Below, piece after piece: positions 8,919 through 17,458 of a DNA stretch of 64,000 bases. The DNA comes from a bacterium (GTDB taxonomy: Bacteria > UBA8248): the NCBI GenBank assembly GCA_022828125.1, contig JAJEJD010000032.1:62001-126000 (forward strand), in the 5' to 3' direction. The notes under the pieces are model-generated. The model was not told where the DNA came from. It searched no databases and worked only from the letters and a program-made list of their open reading frames with translations. Each line of letters begins with the position of its first letter. Position 1 is the stretch's first letter. The position numbers and the translations under genes are program-made.

Positions 8919-9048
8919 GCGTCGCGTGGCTCCTGAACGTCCCGCCGGGACGAGGAAGACAATTACGCGCGCCTCATACGGTTGCCCGGCCGGGCATGAC
9001 GCCGGCCGAACCCGAAGGTGCAGCAGCCTTTGAACCGGGGGATGGCGG

Positions 9049-10086
9049 ATGCCGATGAAAACCGAGCGAATCGAGCGCAGAGAAACAGCCTCGCTTTACC
9101 CATTCCCGGAAGGCTGGTACTTCATCGCCACCCGAAAGACGATAGAGAAAAAGAAGCTGATCCAAAGAACCTGGATGGGCGAGCAAATCGTCGTCTGGTG
9201 CGACGATGAGGGGCGCATTTGCGTGGCGAAGGATCTCTGTCCTCATCTGGGATCGGAACTCGGTCCCGAAGTTGGTGGGCAGGTGCGCGACGGCTGCCTC
9301 GTCTGTCCCTTTCACGGGTTCGAGTACGACGCCACGGGGCAATGCGTCAAGACGCCCTACGCGCCTGCGCCCAGAACCGCCAGGCTGAACGTGTTCGAGA
9401 CGCGCGAAATCCTGGGCCTCGTCTTCGCCTGGCGGGGGGTCGGCGGACGGCCGCCGCAATGGAGTCTCCCCGAAGAGCCGAGCGGAGACGACTGGAGCGA
9501 CCTCGAAACCTGGAGCGTCAAGTTCACGGGGCATCCCCAGGAGACGACCGAGAACTCCGTCGACGACGGGCATCTGCGCTACGTGCACGGCTTCGGCAGC
9601 GTGAACCGGGTCGGAACGATAGAGGTGGAGGGCTCCTACCTCAAGAGCTGCTTCGACTTCACGCGAAGCCAGACTCTCGCCGGGATGAATATCTACACAT
9701 ACGACGTTTCCGCCGTCACCCACGTGCACGGGCTGGGCTATTCGTTCGTCGAGGTTCACGAGGACGGCATCGGCATGGATACGCGCCTGTGGGTGCTCGC
9801 GACGCCGGTCGACGACGACCTGCTCGAAATGGTGCTGGTCAGCCAGGTGAAGCGGTTGCGCAAGCCGAAGCGGCCGATCTTCGGCATGCGCTTCCTGCCG
9901 ACCGGCCTGCGCACCCGGCTCATGAACAAAATCATCATGGCGGCCCAGAAGCGCGACGTTTTATCGGACGTCGTCATATGGGATCGAAAAAAATACATAC
10001 CCCGTCCCCGTCTGTGCAGCTCCGACGGGGAGATTGGAACCTTCCGGCGCTACTGTGAGCAGTTCTACCCGGATGGGGACTGTTGA
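9049..10086 (+). CDS. Rieske non-heme iron oxygenase, sterol-type (KshA/Neverland/SdmA-like)
   Basis: This 345-residue terminal oxygenase has an N-terminal Rieske domain with CPHLG (Cys64, His66) and CPFHG (Cys86, His89) for the [2Fe-2S] cluster. The catalytic domain follows, with ENSVDDGHLRYVHG, where Asp172/173, His175 and His180 fit the mononuclear iron site. Related enzymes act on steroid rings: KshA 9-hydroxylation, Neverland/DAF-36 7,8-desaturation, and bacterial SdmA C4 demethylation. They need a reductase partner, and none is present in the window. It is followed by a sterol methyltransferase and then by a truncated copy of itself. The sterol substrate is inferred from family plus neighbours. 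A different hydrophobic substrate cannot be excluded. Confidence 0.8.
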   Translation: MPMKTERIERRETASLYPFPEGWYFIATRKTIEKKKLIQRTWMGEQIVVWCDDEGRICVAKDLCPHLGSELGPEVGGQVRDGCLVCPFHGFEYDATGQCVKTPYAPAPRTARLNVFETREILGLVFAWRGVGGRPPQWSLPEEPSGDDWSDLETWSVKFTGHPQETTENSVDDGHLRYVHGFGSVNRVGTIEVEGSYLKSCFDFTRSQTLAGMNIYTYDVSAVTHVHGLGYSFVEVHEDGIGMDTRLWVLATPVDDDLLEMVLVSQVKRLRKPKRPIFGMRFLPTGLRTRLMNKIIMAAQKRDVLSDVVIWDRKKYIPRPRLCSSDGEIGTFRRYCEQFYPDGDC

Positions 10087-10150
10087 AAAAGACCGAGGCG
10101 CGAGTGTTCGACGCGGACGGATAAGAGGAATTGACGCGAGGGTGTGTAGT

Positions 10151-10380
10151 GACAGGTCGCGACCTGTCCCTACGGTAGCCATTCAAGAAGATGTGTAGGG
10201 GTCGCCGGGCCGGATTGACCCACCGCGCGGCATCGAGCTTCGCAGAACGCTTGACGCCCTCATCCCGGGCGAGCGCCCCAAACCCTCATCCTGAGTAGGC
10301 GCGTAAGCGCCGTATCGAAGGATGGGGGGCGTAAATTTCGCCCTTCGATATGCCGCCTGCGGCGGCTACTCAGGGTGAGG
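10151..10380. repeat. Short palindromic intergenic repeats
   Basis: The gap before the second methyltransferase contains three structures. At 10151-10168 is a perfect 18-bp palindrome around GGTCGCGACC followed by CCCTAC, related to the GTAGGGGC hairpin family. At 10284-10298 and 10366-10380 are inverted CCTCATCCTGAGTAG arms with one mismatch. Nested inside, TATCGAAGG (10313-10321) faces CCTTCGATA (10342-10350). A TGTTGAAAAAG sequence like the ends of elements A-C occurs at the 3' end of the Rieske gene near 10080. No gene is seen here. Confidence 0.6.
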
Positions 10381-10428
10381 CGGAGCGGCGGGCTACGCAG
10401 GACAAAGAGGGAAGGGATACGCTACGCC

Positions 10429-11463
10429 ATGGATATAGGCAAGCTATCGAAAGATCTCAAGGATGCGTACGGGGGGGAGGACGTCACCCCCCGCGTGCAT
10501 GACTTCGAGGGATGGATCGACCGGGCGGCGGCGGAGTCCGACGGCGCGAGCGGGTACGACCACACCGAAACGGTAAAGGCCTACTACGACCTTTGCAGCG
10601 GTTTCATGGTGTGGGGTTGGGGCGAATCCCTGCACTTCGCGCCCCTCTCGCCCGAGGAGAGTCTGGAGGAGTCCAAAGTCCAGCATCAGCGGTTTATGAT
10701 CGACAAATTGGAGTTGCAGAGGGGCATGACGGTGATCGATGTCGGTTGCGGGATCGGCGGCCCGATGCGCCACGTCGCCCGTGAGGCGGGCGTCCGGGTC
10801 GTCGGGGTCAACATCAACAAAATCCAGTTGGAGAGGGCGAGGAGGTTGACCGCCGAGGCGGGACTCGACCACATGATCGACTACGAGGCGTGCAGTTTCA
10901 TGGACATGAGCGCCATCGGGGACGGGGTGTTCGACCGGGGCTACGCCATCGAGTCGACGTGCCATGCGCCCGACAAGCAACGCGCGTTCGAGGAGATATA
11001 CCGCGTGCTGAAACCCGGCGCCCTGTTCTGGGGGCAGGAGATGTGTCTGACGGACGAGTTCGACCCGAACGACGCCCGGCACCGGGCCATCAAGCGCGAA
11101 CTCATGCGCGGCATCGCGCTCAAGGAGATAGCGACGTTCGGGGAAGTGAACCAGGCGCTCGAAGCGGCGGGATTCGAAGTCACCGAAGGGATGGATCGGG
11201 ACGTCCAGGAGGGGCCGTCCACCCCATGGTATCAACCCATGGAGAGCCGGCACGGGACGTTGGGCAACGCCTTGCGCAGGCTTCCGCAGGGCCGCAGAGC
11301 GTTCCTCGCAGGCTCGAAGCTGGCCGAGGTGGTTCGGCTGTTTCCGAAGGGTTCCGCGGAAGTCGTCCGGCTCCTGGATCGGACCGCGGACGCCTATGTC
11401 GCGGGCGGCAAATCGGGTATCTTCACGCCGCTGTATTGCTTCCTGGCTCGTAAACCCCTTTAG
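10429..11463 (+). CDS. Second sterol C24-methyltransferase-like SAM methyltransferase
   Basis: The start is the ATG at 10429 with GGGAAGGG upstream, giving 344 residues. Motifs fall at the same residue numbers as in the paralogue at 3847: a changed region I (MVWGWGESLHFAP, 60-72), SAM loop DVGCGIGGP (104-112), IESTCHAPD (174-182), RVLKPGALF and a C-terminal IFTPLYCFLARKPL. In region I, VW replaces the YEY that precedes GWG in Erg6, and the C-terminal domain is diverged. It may therefore methylate a different sterol, act after the first methyl transfer, or have shifted to another isoprenoid. It sits between the intact and truncated Rieske copies on the same strand. Confidence 0.85.
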   Translation: MDIGKLSKDLKDAYGGEDVTPRVHDFEGWIDRAAAESDGASGYDHTETVKAYYDLCSGFMVWGWGESLHFAPLSPEESLEESKVQHQRFMIDKLELQRGMTVIDVGCGIGGPMRHVAREAGVRVVGVNINKIQLERARRLTAEAGLDHMIDYEACSFMDMSAIGDGVFDRGYAIESTCHAPDKQRAFEEIYRVLKPGALFWGQEMCLTDEFDPNDARHRAIKRELMRGIALKEIATFGEVNQALEAAGFEVTEGMDRDVQEGPSTPWYQPMESRHGTLGNALRRLPQGRRAFLAGSKLAEVVRLFPKGSAEVVRLLDRTADAYVAGGKSGIFTPLYCFLARKPL

Positions 11464-11530
11464 GCCCTATTGACGTTCCGCCACTCCAAATGCGGGTGAT
11501 TACGCCCCTGCCTTGGAAGCCCTCATCTTG

Positions 11531-12013
11531 AACCGGATCGGATCGATATAGGTGGAGGGCTCCTACCTCAAGAGTTGCTTCGACTTCACGCGAAGCCAGA
11601 AAGTAGCCGGGATCAAGATATACACATACGACGTTTCCGCCGTCACCCACGTTCACGGGCTGGGCTATTCCTACGTCGAGGTCCGGGAGCACGGCCTCGG
11701 CATGGAAACGCGCCTGTGGGTGCTCGCAACGCCGGTCGACGACGACCTGCTCGAAATGGTGCTGGTCAGCCAGGTGAAGCGGTTGCGGGAGCCGAAGCGG
11801 GCGATCATCGGCATGCGCTTCCTGCTGTCCGGTCTCCGCACCCGGCTCATGAACAAGATCATCATGGCGGCCCAGAAGCGCGACGTTTTATCGGACGTCG
11901 TCATATGGGACCGTAAACGGTATATCCCCCGCCCCCGCCTGTGCAGTTCCGACGGGGAGATTGGAACCTTCCGGCGCTATTGCGAGCAGTTCTATCCGGA
12001 GCCGGGTTGCTGA
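11531..12013 (+). pseudogene. 5'-truncated duplicate of the Rieske oxygenase (catalytic tail only)
   Basis: From about 11531 the DNA matches the Rieske gene at 9049 from residue about 186 to its C-terminus, with roughly nine in ten residues identical. The Rieske cluster domain and both catalytic histidines (His175, His180) are absent. The codon matching Glu192 is an in-frame TAG (11549-11551). The remainder stays open for about 153 codons to TGA at 12011-12013. It cannot be a working oxygenase. It looks like the residue of a duplication of the Rieske-methyltransferase unit followed by deletion. The conserved reading frame suggests a recent event, gene conversion, or retained expression of a small C-terminal protein. 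Confidence 0.85.
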
Positions 12014-12044
12014 AAAAATCCTTGAGGGTCGGGACTCACCGGCT

Positions 12045-12320
12045 CCGCAATTCCCCGCATTTGCGATGGGTGGATGGACAAAGATTCCGCGTACGATCGC
12101 GGGGCGGCCCGGCGCGCCCGAATGTAAGGAATTTCCGAAAAATTCGATAAATACCGATAAATTCACGGGGTTTTTCGATAAATTGCCGATAAATTTTCGA
12201 GGGGAAATGCGGGCAAATGCGGGGAGCGGCGCGCGCGAAAATCCTCTCTCCCGCAGATGCGTCGTGAGGATACCACGGCCCGTGAGGCGTTAGCGCAGCG
12301 GCAAATGCGGGGAATTGCGG
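12045..12320. repeat. 276-bp element with 20-bp perfect terminal inverted repeats
   Basis: Positions 12045-12064 (CCGCAATTCCCCGCATTTGC) and 12301-12320 are perfect reverse complements. The interior holds repeated CGATAAAT units, including a 29-bp stretch (12156-12184) found unchanged at 44159-44187. A second GGGGAAATGCGGG copy lies at about 12202. There is no convincing coding content. It lies downstream of rpmB (which ends at 12415) and of the Rieske fragment, filling the 400-bp gap between convergent genes. It is probably a non-autonomous mobile element or a structured intergenic repeat. Confidence 0.75.
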
Positions 12321-12414
12321 GGACGAAATACGCGCAAACCCCCGCAGGCGCACAGAAAAACACCCGCCGACATAGCCGGATAGAACCTGCAAATATCTGG
12401 AAATAAAGGAGTTG

Positions 12415-12675
12415 CTAGAGGGCGCGCTCGCGTTTCTTGATGTCGGCCATCACCTTCGTGATGCCGCGCTTGGCGATGATCTTGAGGCCCTTTGCCGAGA
12501 CGCGCAGCTTCACCCAGCGCTTCTCCTCGGGCAGGTAGAAACGCTTGACGTGCAGGTTCGCCTCGAAGCGCCGCCTCGTCTTCTTGTGCGAGTGCGAGAC
12601 GTTGTTCCCGTACATCACGCTCTTGCCGGTGACGACGCATCGCTTGCGCGCCACGGTGTTCTTGTGGGTCTTCAT
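12415..12675 (-). CDS. rpmB: 50S ribosomal protein L28
   Basis: This 86-residue protein carries the L28 signature near its start ([20 protein letters not shown]). It is followed by the basic core and the [15 protein letters not shown] segment typical of the family. L28 binds the 50S subunit near the E site. The ATG at 12675 is preceded by GGGAGA and abuts the TAG of rpmG. An in-frame GTG at 12654 would give the more usual VARKRC start, so the first seven residues are less certain. The zinc-binding cysteines of C+ L28 forms are largely absent. It is co-transcribed with rpmG. Confidence 0.95.
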   Translation of the reverse strand: MKTHKNTVARKRCVVTGKSVMYGNNVSHSHKKTRRRFEANLHVKRFYLPEEKRWVKLRVSAKGLKIIAKRGITKVMADIKKRERAL

Positions 12676-12825
12676 CTATTTGGTCTCCCGAAACGGCTGG
12701 TGGCTTCGACAGAATTTACAGTACTTCCTGAATTCGAGCCGATCCGGCGTATTGCGCTTGTTCTTGGTGCTGGTGTAGCGCATCTTCTTGCAAGTCGTGC
12801 ATTCGAGTTGAATGTTCTCGCGCAT
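12676..12825 (-). CDS. rpmG: 50S ribosomal protein L33
   Basis: A 49-residue reading frame begins [14 protein letters not shown] and ends PFRETK. It has the L33 zinc-ribbon pattern CTTC followed by CKFC, so it is the zinc-binding (C+) form. The stop codon TAG directly precedes the ATG of rpmB with no spacer, which makes a tight two-gene unit. L33 sits near the E site of the large subunit. The protein is very short but the family match is clear over its whole length. Confidence 0.93.
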   Translation of the reverse strand: MRENIQLECTTCKKMRYTSTKNKRNTPDRLEFRKYCKFCRSHQPFRETK

Positions 12826-13059
12826 CTCGAAACCTCAACAAAAATCAACGGCTTGGGACGCATCGGCGCATCCCCGGTCCACAAAGAAGCGAAACCATAG
12901 CCAACCACAGGAAAAAAGGCAAGCGGCGCGAGAGGTATTTTGTTCGTCTCTTATGCGCTAGAATCGCGTGTTCCGATTCACCGGGAAGCGGATGAAGCGC
13001 AAGGCGTTTTTTCGAGGCCCGCGCCATCCCGAAATCCAAACGTCGAAGGAGAGAGCACC

Positions 13060-13941
13060 GTGTCTAAAATCGTCGCATATCTGGGGCTCGGCACCATGGG
13101 CGGAGCCATGACCAACAATCTTCTCAAAGCGGGATTCGTGGTTCACGGATACGACCCGTCGCCGGAGGCCCGCGCCCGCGCGGAGGAGGCGGGAGCGAAA
13201 ACCTTCGACTCCCCGGCAGAGGCGGCTTCCGAAGCCGAAGTCATCTGCTCATCCGTGCCTGAAACCAGGGACGTGCACGAAACCTACCTGGGCGAAAAAG
13301 GCGCGCTCCTGACTTCCAAGGAAGGCGTCGTCTGTTTTGATTTCTCCACCATCGCTCCCAGCGGCAGCCAGGACATTGCGCAGCAGGCGGCGGAAAAGGG
13401 CGCGATATTCCTCGATACGCCCGTGAGCGGCAGCGAGCCCAGCGCCATAAGTGCGGAACTGAACGTGATGGTGGGCGGAGACGAAGCGGCGATGAACGCT
13501 CACCGCGACGTTCTCGAGGCGGTGTCGGAGTCCATCAACCATTTCGGGCCGAACGGCGCGGGCCTGCACATGAAGCTCGTGGCCAACCAGATCGTCTCGG
13601 TGTTTCTTTCGGTGGTGTCCGAGGGACTCACCCTGGGCGAACGCTCGGGCCTCGACCCCGTGGAGATGATGGATTATCTGAAAAACGCCTCGATCCCGAA
13701 GATTCTGGCCATCAAGGGCTCCCCCCTGGCGAGCCGGGACTACACGCCGTATTTCAGAATCGACTTGATGCGCAAGGACCTGCGCCTCATCTCCGAGATG
13801 GCCGAGGCCGCGACGACGCCGACGCCCTTCGCAGCACTTGCGAGGCAGGTCTTCATCGCCACGTCGGCCATGGGCTTCGGCGACGTGGACCAAAACGCCG
13901 TGCGCGAGTTTTTCGATAAAACCGCAGGGCTCAGCGCTTGA
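13060..13941 (+). CDS. 3-hydroxyisobutyrate dehydrogenase-family oxidoreductase
   Basis: The start chosen is the GTG at 13060, preceded by AAGGAG, giving 293 residues that begin directly with the Rossmann fold (YLGLGTMGGAMTNNLL). The family substrate signature DTPVSGSEPSAISAELN and the catalytic lysine region GAGLHMKLVANQ are present. Enzymes of this family reduce or oxidise short beta-hydroxy acids such as 3-hydroxyisobutyrate, tartronate semialdehyde or glyoxylate with NAD(P). It stands alone, converging with the ornithine cyclodeaminase-like gene. Two more members occur at 44345 and 47385, so the exact substrate cannot be assigned from sequence. Confidence 0.85.
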   Translation: MSKIVAYLGLGTMGGAMTNNLLKAGFVVHGYDPSPEARARAEEAGAKTFDSPAEAASEAEVICSSVPETRDVHETYLGEKGALLTSKEGVVCFDFSTIAPSGSQDIAQQAAEKGAIFLDTPVSGSEPSAISAELNVMVGGDEAAMNAHRDVLEAVSESINHFGPNGAGLHMKLVANQIVSVFLSVVSEGLTLGERSGLDPVEMMDYLKNASIPKILAIKGSPLASRDYTPYFRIDLMRKDLRLISEMAEAATTPTPFAALARQVFIATSAMGFGDVDQNAVREFFDKTAGLSA

Positions 13942-13958
13942 TACACTGCGCCTGAGAC

Positions 13959-14948
13959 TCAAGTTGCTCTCTTGAAAAACCCCTCTACGGGGAGTGGCGC
14001 GCCCACGCCCCGGGCCTTGGCGCGCCGGTAGAGTTCCGCACCCAGGGCCACGTCCTCTATCGCGACGCCCTGGCTCAGGAACAGGTTAATCTCGTCATCG
14101 GACGCGCGTCCCGGCATCACGCCCGTCGCGATCAATCCGACCTCGGAGACCTGGCCCCACTGGATGACGTTCGCCCGTATGGCGCCGACCAAATCGCCGC
14201 TCTCGAATTCCGCGCCTTCCAGGTTGTCCGTCACGATCCTCCCCGCCGCCGCTCGTCGGAAGGTCTCGTCGTCCACCTCGCGGTTCGTGATGCGGTTCGA
14301 GCCCGCCGCGATGACGGTCGTACCCGGCTCCAGGTCGCCCCCGTCAAATACCGGTTCGCGCGCCGTGGTGATGGTGCAGACGATTTGCGAACCTCTCACC
14401 GCCTCGCTCGCCGTCTCCACCGGCACGAGCTCCGCGCCCACCCTGTCCTGCATCGCGCTGACGAATTTTTCCCTTTTCTCTGGCCTCCGGCTGTGCACCT
14501 TCACGACCTCGAGGTCGCGCGCGCAGCATAGGGCTTCGAGCTGCGACCTCGCCTGCCAGCCCGTGCCGATCAGCCCGGCGACCGAAGCGTCCTCTCTCGC
14601 CATGTATTTCGCAGCGACCCCGCTCGCCGCACCGGTGCGCATCTGGCCTTGTATATTGGCCTCCATGAGCGAGAGCATCTCGGAGGTGTTCGCGTCCCAC
14701 AGCAGGAAAATGAAACGCACGCCGATGCCCGGAAACGTGGTGTAGGCCTTGAGACCCAGATACCCCTCGTTTTCATCGACCACCCCGCCGAACATGACGT
14801 GCATTGTGCCCTTGGGGAGAAAAACCCGCCGCCTCGGCTGATTCGGCGCGCGCCCCTCTCCCTGGGCCCTGAAGCATTTCTCCACCACGTCCATCACATC
14901 GGACATGTTCACCAGACTCTTGACGTCGGACTCACTCAGATAAAGCAA
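13959..14948 (-). CDS. Ornithine cyclodeaminase / mu-crystallin family protein
   Basis: 329 residues from a TTG start at 14948 with GAGAGAGG upstream. It shows the family layout: N-terminal LYLSESDVKSLVNMSDVMDVVE, a middle RTGAASGVAAKYMARED, then a Rossmann nucleotide site VAGLIGTGWQARSQLEAL and HSRRPEKREKF, and the late IAAGSNRITNREVDDE. The family includes ornithine cyclodeaminase, alanine dehydrogenase, ketimine reductase and opine-type enzymes, all NAD(P)-dependent on imino or amino acids. It is the last gene of the minus-strand operon that begins with the enolase superfamily enzyme, 47 bp after the Memo-family gene. Confidence 0.85.
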   Translation of the reverse strand: MLYLSESDVKSLVNMSDVMDVVEKCFRAQGEGRAPNQPRRRVFLPKGTMHVMFGGVVDENEGYLGLKAYTTFPGIGVRFIFLLWDANTSEMLSLMEANIQGQMRTGAASGVAAKYMAREDASVAGLIGTGWQARSQLEALCCARDLEVVKVHSRRPEKREKFVSAMQDRVGAELVPVETASEAVRGSQIVCTITTAREPVFDGGDLEPGTTVIAAGSNRITNREVDDETFRRAAAGRIVTDNLEGAEFESGDLVGAIRANVIQWGQVSEVGLIATGVMPGRASDDEINLFLSQGVAIEDVALGAELYRRAKARGVGAPLPVEGFFKRAT

Positions 14949-14995
14949 CGATCCTCTCTCCTCTGTAATTCAAGATTCCCGGAAACCAGGACATT

Positions 14996-16243
14996 TCAAG
15001 TCAAAGCAACGCTCGAAAAAGTGACCGTCCCGTTCGGGTCCGGCCACTGGGAATAGCGCAGCACCTCCCCTTCGCAACCATCCAAAACGCGCAGCATGGT
15101 GTAGACGGGCGCCAGGCCGCACACGTTCCTGGCATCCCCATCCTCTGCCACGCTCCAGTAGAACGCCTCCGCATCCCCGCGGCACACCGCCTCCAGGGAT
15201 TTCCCGTCCGCACCCGCGAGTTCTTTCAATCGCGCCTCATCCACGGGACTTTCATCGCCGAACTGGGGGCCGACGTGGGCGAAATCCACGCTCGCAATCA
15301 GGCAGACCTTTCCCCCGTTTCGCCGGTGCGCATCTATCGTCTCTCGCAGCCCGGCGATGAAAGTCTCCACCTGCGCATCTCCCCGGGGAGAGCGTCCTTC
15401 CATAACAAAGGGGTGGAACGAGCCCACCAGGACGGGGACGAACCGGACCGGCCGAACGCCCGCGAAGAGATACTGGAGAAAAACCGCCTGAAACTCGATG
15501 GAGTGCTCGCCGCGATGCGCGAATTCATCCTGAAAGGAATTCACCTCCAGCCTGCCCGATAGCTCCTCCACGAATCCTGCATCCGCCTCCAAATCCCCGA
15601 ACGGCGTTTCGAAAGACTTGACCGTGAGGTTGTAAATATATTTCGTCGGGGCGTGGACCGTTCCGAGAACGACGAACAGATCGGCGTCGGCCCGTTCCGC
15701 GATGGACTTGTACGCCCATGCGAACGCGGCGCCGCCGCGATGAAAATCGATATGCGGCGCGACCACGCCTCGAAGCGGTTCGTCCGGAGCGGCGGAATTC
15801 TTCGCGGGCATCCCCGGGCCGTCATCCCCGGTGAAAAAACCATCGATGCGGGACCGCAGACGCGCCGGGTCCGCGTCGTAGCTTTTGCCCGCCAGAAAAT
15901 TCGGCCGCACCGGAGCGCTCAGGTAGGCATCCCTGAGCGATGCGCTCCAGGAGGCGAAACCATCTCCTTCGAGGAAATGGGCCTCCTCGAGGCTCGATAC
16001 CATCGCCCGGTAGCTTTCCTCTGAAACATCCATCCCGTGGCGGGATTTGCATTGTTGCCGGATATCTTCAAACGTGTGATGCCCGTCGAGCAGGCTCAGC
16101 ACGGGAACCAACGCCATCGGAGCAAAAAGAACCGCCTCGCTGAGGCGCAGCGGATCAGTGAGCCTCAACACCTTCCGGCCCTGATGCTCCGCAGGGATGG
16201 CCTCTACGGGCCTCAGCTTCAATCGCTCAGATGCCATATTCAA
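14996..16243 (-). CDS. Memo-family protein (AmmeMemoRadiSam system protein B type) with N-terminal extra domain
   Basis: Residues about 145-415 are a Memo domain: VVAPHIDFHRGG, VVLGTVHAPT, HRGEHSIEFQ, ASVDFAHVGPQFG and a late VCGLAPVYTML. These give the His/His/Cys set that binds metal in Memo1, related in fold to LigB extradiol dioxygenases. The first about 140 residues form a separate alpha/beta region with LRLTDPLRLSEAVLFAPMALVPVLSLLDG, perhaps a PqqD-like winged helix. The usual partners AMMECR1 and radical SAM are absent from the window. The start may be the TTG at 16243 or the ATG at 16237. It lies 6 bp after the MFS gene, so it is translationally close. Function in this operon is unknown. 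Confidence 0.82.
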   Translation of the reverse strand: MNMASERLKLRPVEAIPAEHQGRKVLRLTDPLRLSEAVLFAPMALVPVLSLLDGHHTFEDIRQQCKSRHGMDVSEESYRAMVSSLEEAHFLEGDGFASWSASLRDAYLSAPVRPNFLAGKSYDADPARLRSRIDGFFTGDDGPGMPAKNSAAPDEPLRGVVAPHIDFHRGGAAFAWAYKSIAERADADLFVVLGTVHAPTKYIYNLTVKSFETPFGDLEADAGFVEELSGRLEVNSFQDEFAHRGEHSIEFQAVFLQYLFAGVRPVRFVPVLVGSFHPFVMEGRSPRGDAQVETFIAGLRETIDAHRRNGGKVCLIASVDFAHVGPQFGDESPVDEARLKELAGADGKSLEAVCRGDAEAFYWSVAEDGDARNVCGLAPVYTMLRVLDGCEGEVLRYSQWPDPNGTVTFSSVALT

Positions 16244-16249
16244 AATTCT

Positions 16250-17458
16250 TCATCCTCCGCCTTGTTCGGCATGTCGCCCAAAAAACGGAGCGCAGGATAT
16301 CCCGATGAGCGACACAATAGCCAGCGTATAAAACCCCGGGCCGAACGACCCGGCCCAGTCCCTTATCGCGCCAATCGTCCAGGGCCCGGCGAAACCGCCC
16401 AGATATCCCATCCCGATGATCAAACCGCCCGCCCGGCCCACCTGGCTTTTCTCCACGTATTGTGCGGGATAGGCCAGGCAGAACAAGAACCAGCAATTCG
16501 TGGTCAAGCCCAAAACGGCTGTCCCCATCGCCGCGACCCAGGCGCCTCCCGCCGGCATCACGGCGAGCGCCGCGGCCGTGAACAACCCGCATAAAACCAT
16601 CATCACCCGCTCGCCGCCCAGGGCCGGCGCCATTCTGTGCGCGCTCAGGGAAGCAAAAATCCCGAGCAAAGGCAAACTCGACACGATGAGCGCGGCGCTC
16701 GCCTGCGGCCAGCCTTTCGTCATCAGAACCGTGGCCAGCCAGCCCAGACTCGTATAAAAAACGACGTTGTTGACGAACAAGGAGCCTGCGACAGCCCAGA
16801 CGGCGAGGAGCCGGTACACCCGGCCGCTTCGGGCCGAGGCGGATTCGGAACCTGAGTCTACCGCGACCGAGGCGGAGTTCCTCAGCCAGACGATGAGCGC
16901 CGCGACCAGAACGAGCGCCCAGCCCAGATAGCCGCCGCGCCAGACGCTCCCTCCCCATGAGGCGGGCAAAATCGCAGCAGCGGACGCCATGTAGTGCGAC
17001 GCCGCGACGCCCAGGCCCGCACCCGCGATGATGGAAGCCGTATAAACGGCGGAGCCGAACTCGTTTCGCTCAGGCGGTATTATCGTGCCCACCACTTTCG
17101 GCATGACGGGAAACACCAGGCCCGTGCCCGCGCCCACGAGCGCGATTCCCGCAGCGAGCGACCAGAAATCTCCGCTCGATAGGCGGACGACACCTCCCAG
17201 CAAAGTGAGGAAAACGCCGCAAATGACCATCTTCTTCACACCCAGCCGATCGACCAGCCGCCCCCCGGCGATAGCGAAAAACGCTATCAACGGAAACGGT
17301 GCGGAGAGCAGGAAACCGCCCGCGCCGAAGGACAATTCCAAGTCATCGCGGAGAAAGCCGATGAGCCCGCTCGTCGACACCAGTGAGCCGAAAACGGCGA
17401 AGATGATGAAACAGGCCGCCCCCAATACGGAGCGCCAACCCGGGTTTTCTCCGGTCAT
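16250..17458 (-). CDS. Major facilitator superfamily transporter
   Basis: 402 residues with about twelve hydrophobic segments, such as SVLGAACFIIFAVFGSLVST, GFLLSAPFPLIAFFAIAGG and AMGTAVLGLTTNCWFLFCLA. An MFS loop motif GGRLVDRLGVKK falls between TM2 and TM3, which fixes the family. It looks closest to small organic anion carriers (CynX/oxalate-formate type), but the substrate is not clear. Its ATG overlaps the stop of the amidohydrolase gene by four bases, so the two are translationally coupled and probably share a pathway. It is followed 6 bp later by the Memo-family gene. Confidence 0.88.
   Translation of the reverse strand: MTGENPGWRSVLGAACFIIFAVFGSLVSTSGLIGFLRDDLELSFGAGGFLLSAPFPLIAFFAIAGGRLVDRLGVKKMVICGVFLTLLGGVVRLSSGDFWSLAAGIALVGAGTGLVFPVMPKVVGTIIPPERNEFGSAVYTASIIAGAGLGVAASHYMASAAAILPASWGGSVWRGGYLGWALVLVAALIVWLRNSASVAVDSGSESASARSGRVYRLLAVWAVAGSLFVNNVVFYTSLGWLATVLMTKGWPQASAALIVSSLPLLGIFASLSAHRMAPALGGERVMMVLCGLFTAAALAVMPAGGAWVAAMGTAVLGLTTNCWFLFCLAYPAQYVEKSQVGRAGGLIIGMGYLGGFAGPWTIGAIRDWAGSFGPGFYTLAIVSLIGISCAPFFGRHAEQGGG

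Noticed and set aside
8938-8952. Small CGTCCC/GGGACG hairpin after the outer-membrane gene as a terminator
   Set aside because: The stem is only 6 bp and no U-run follows; not strong enough to call.
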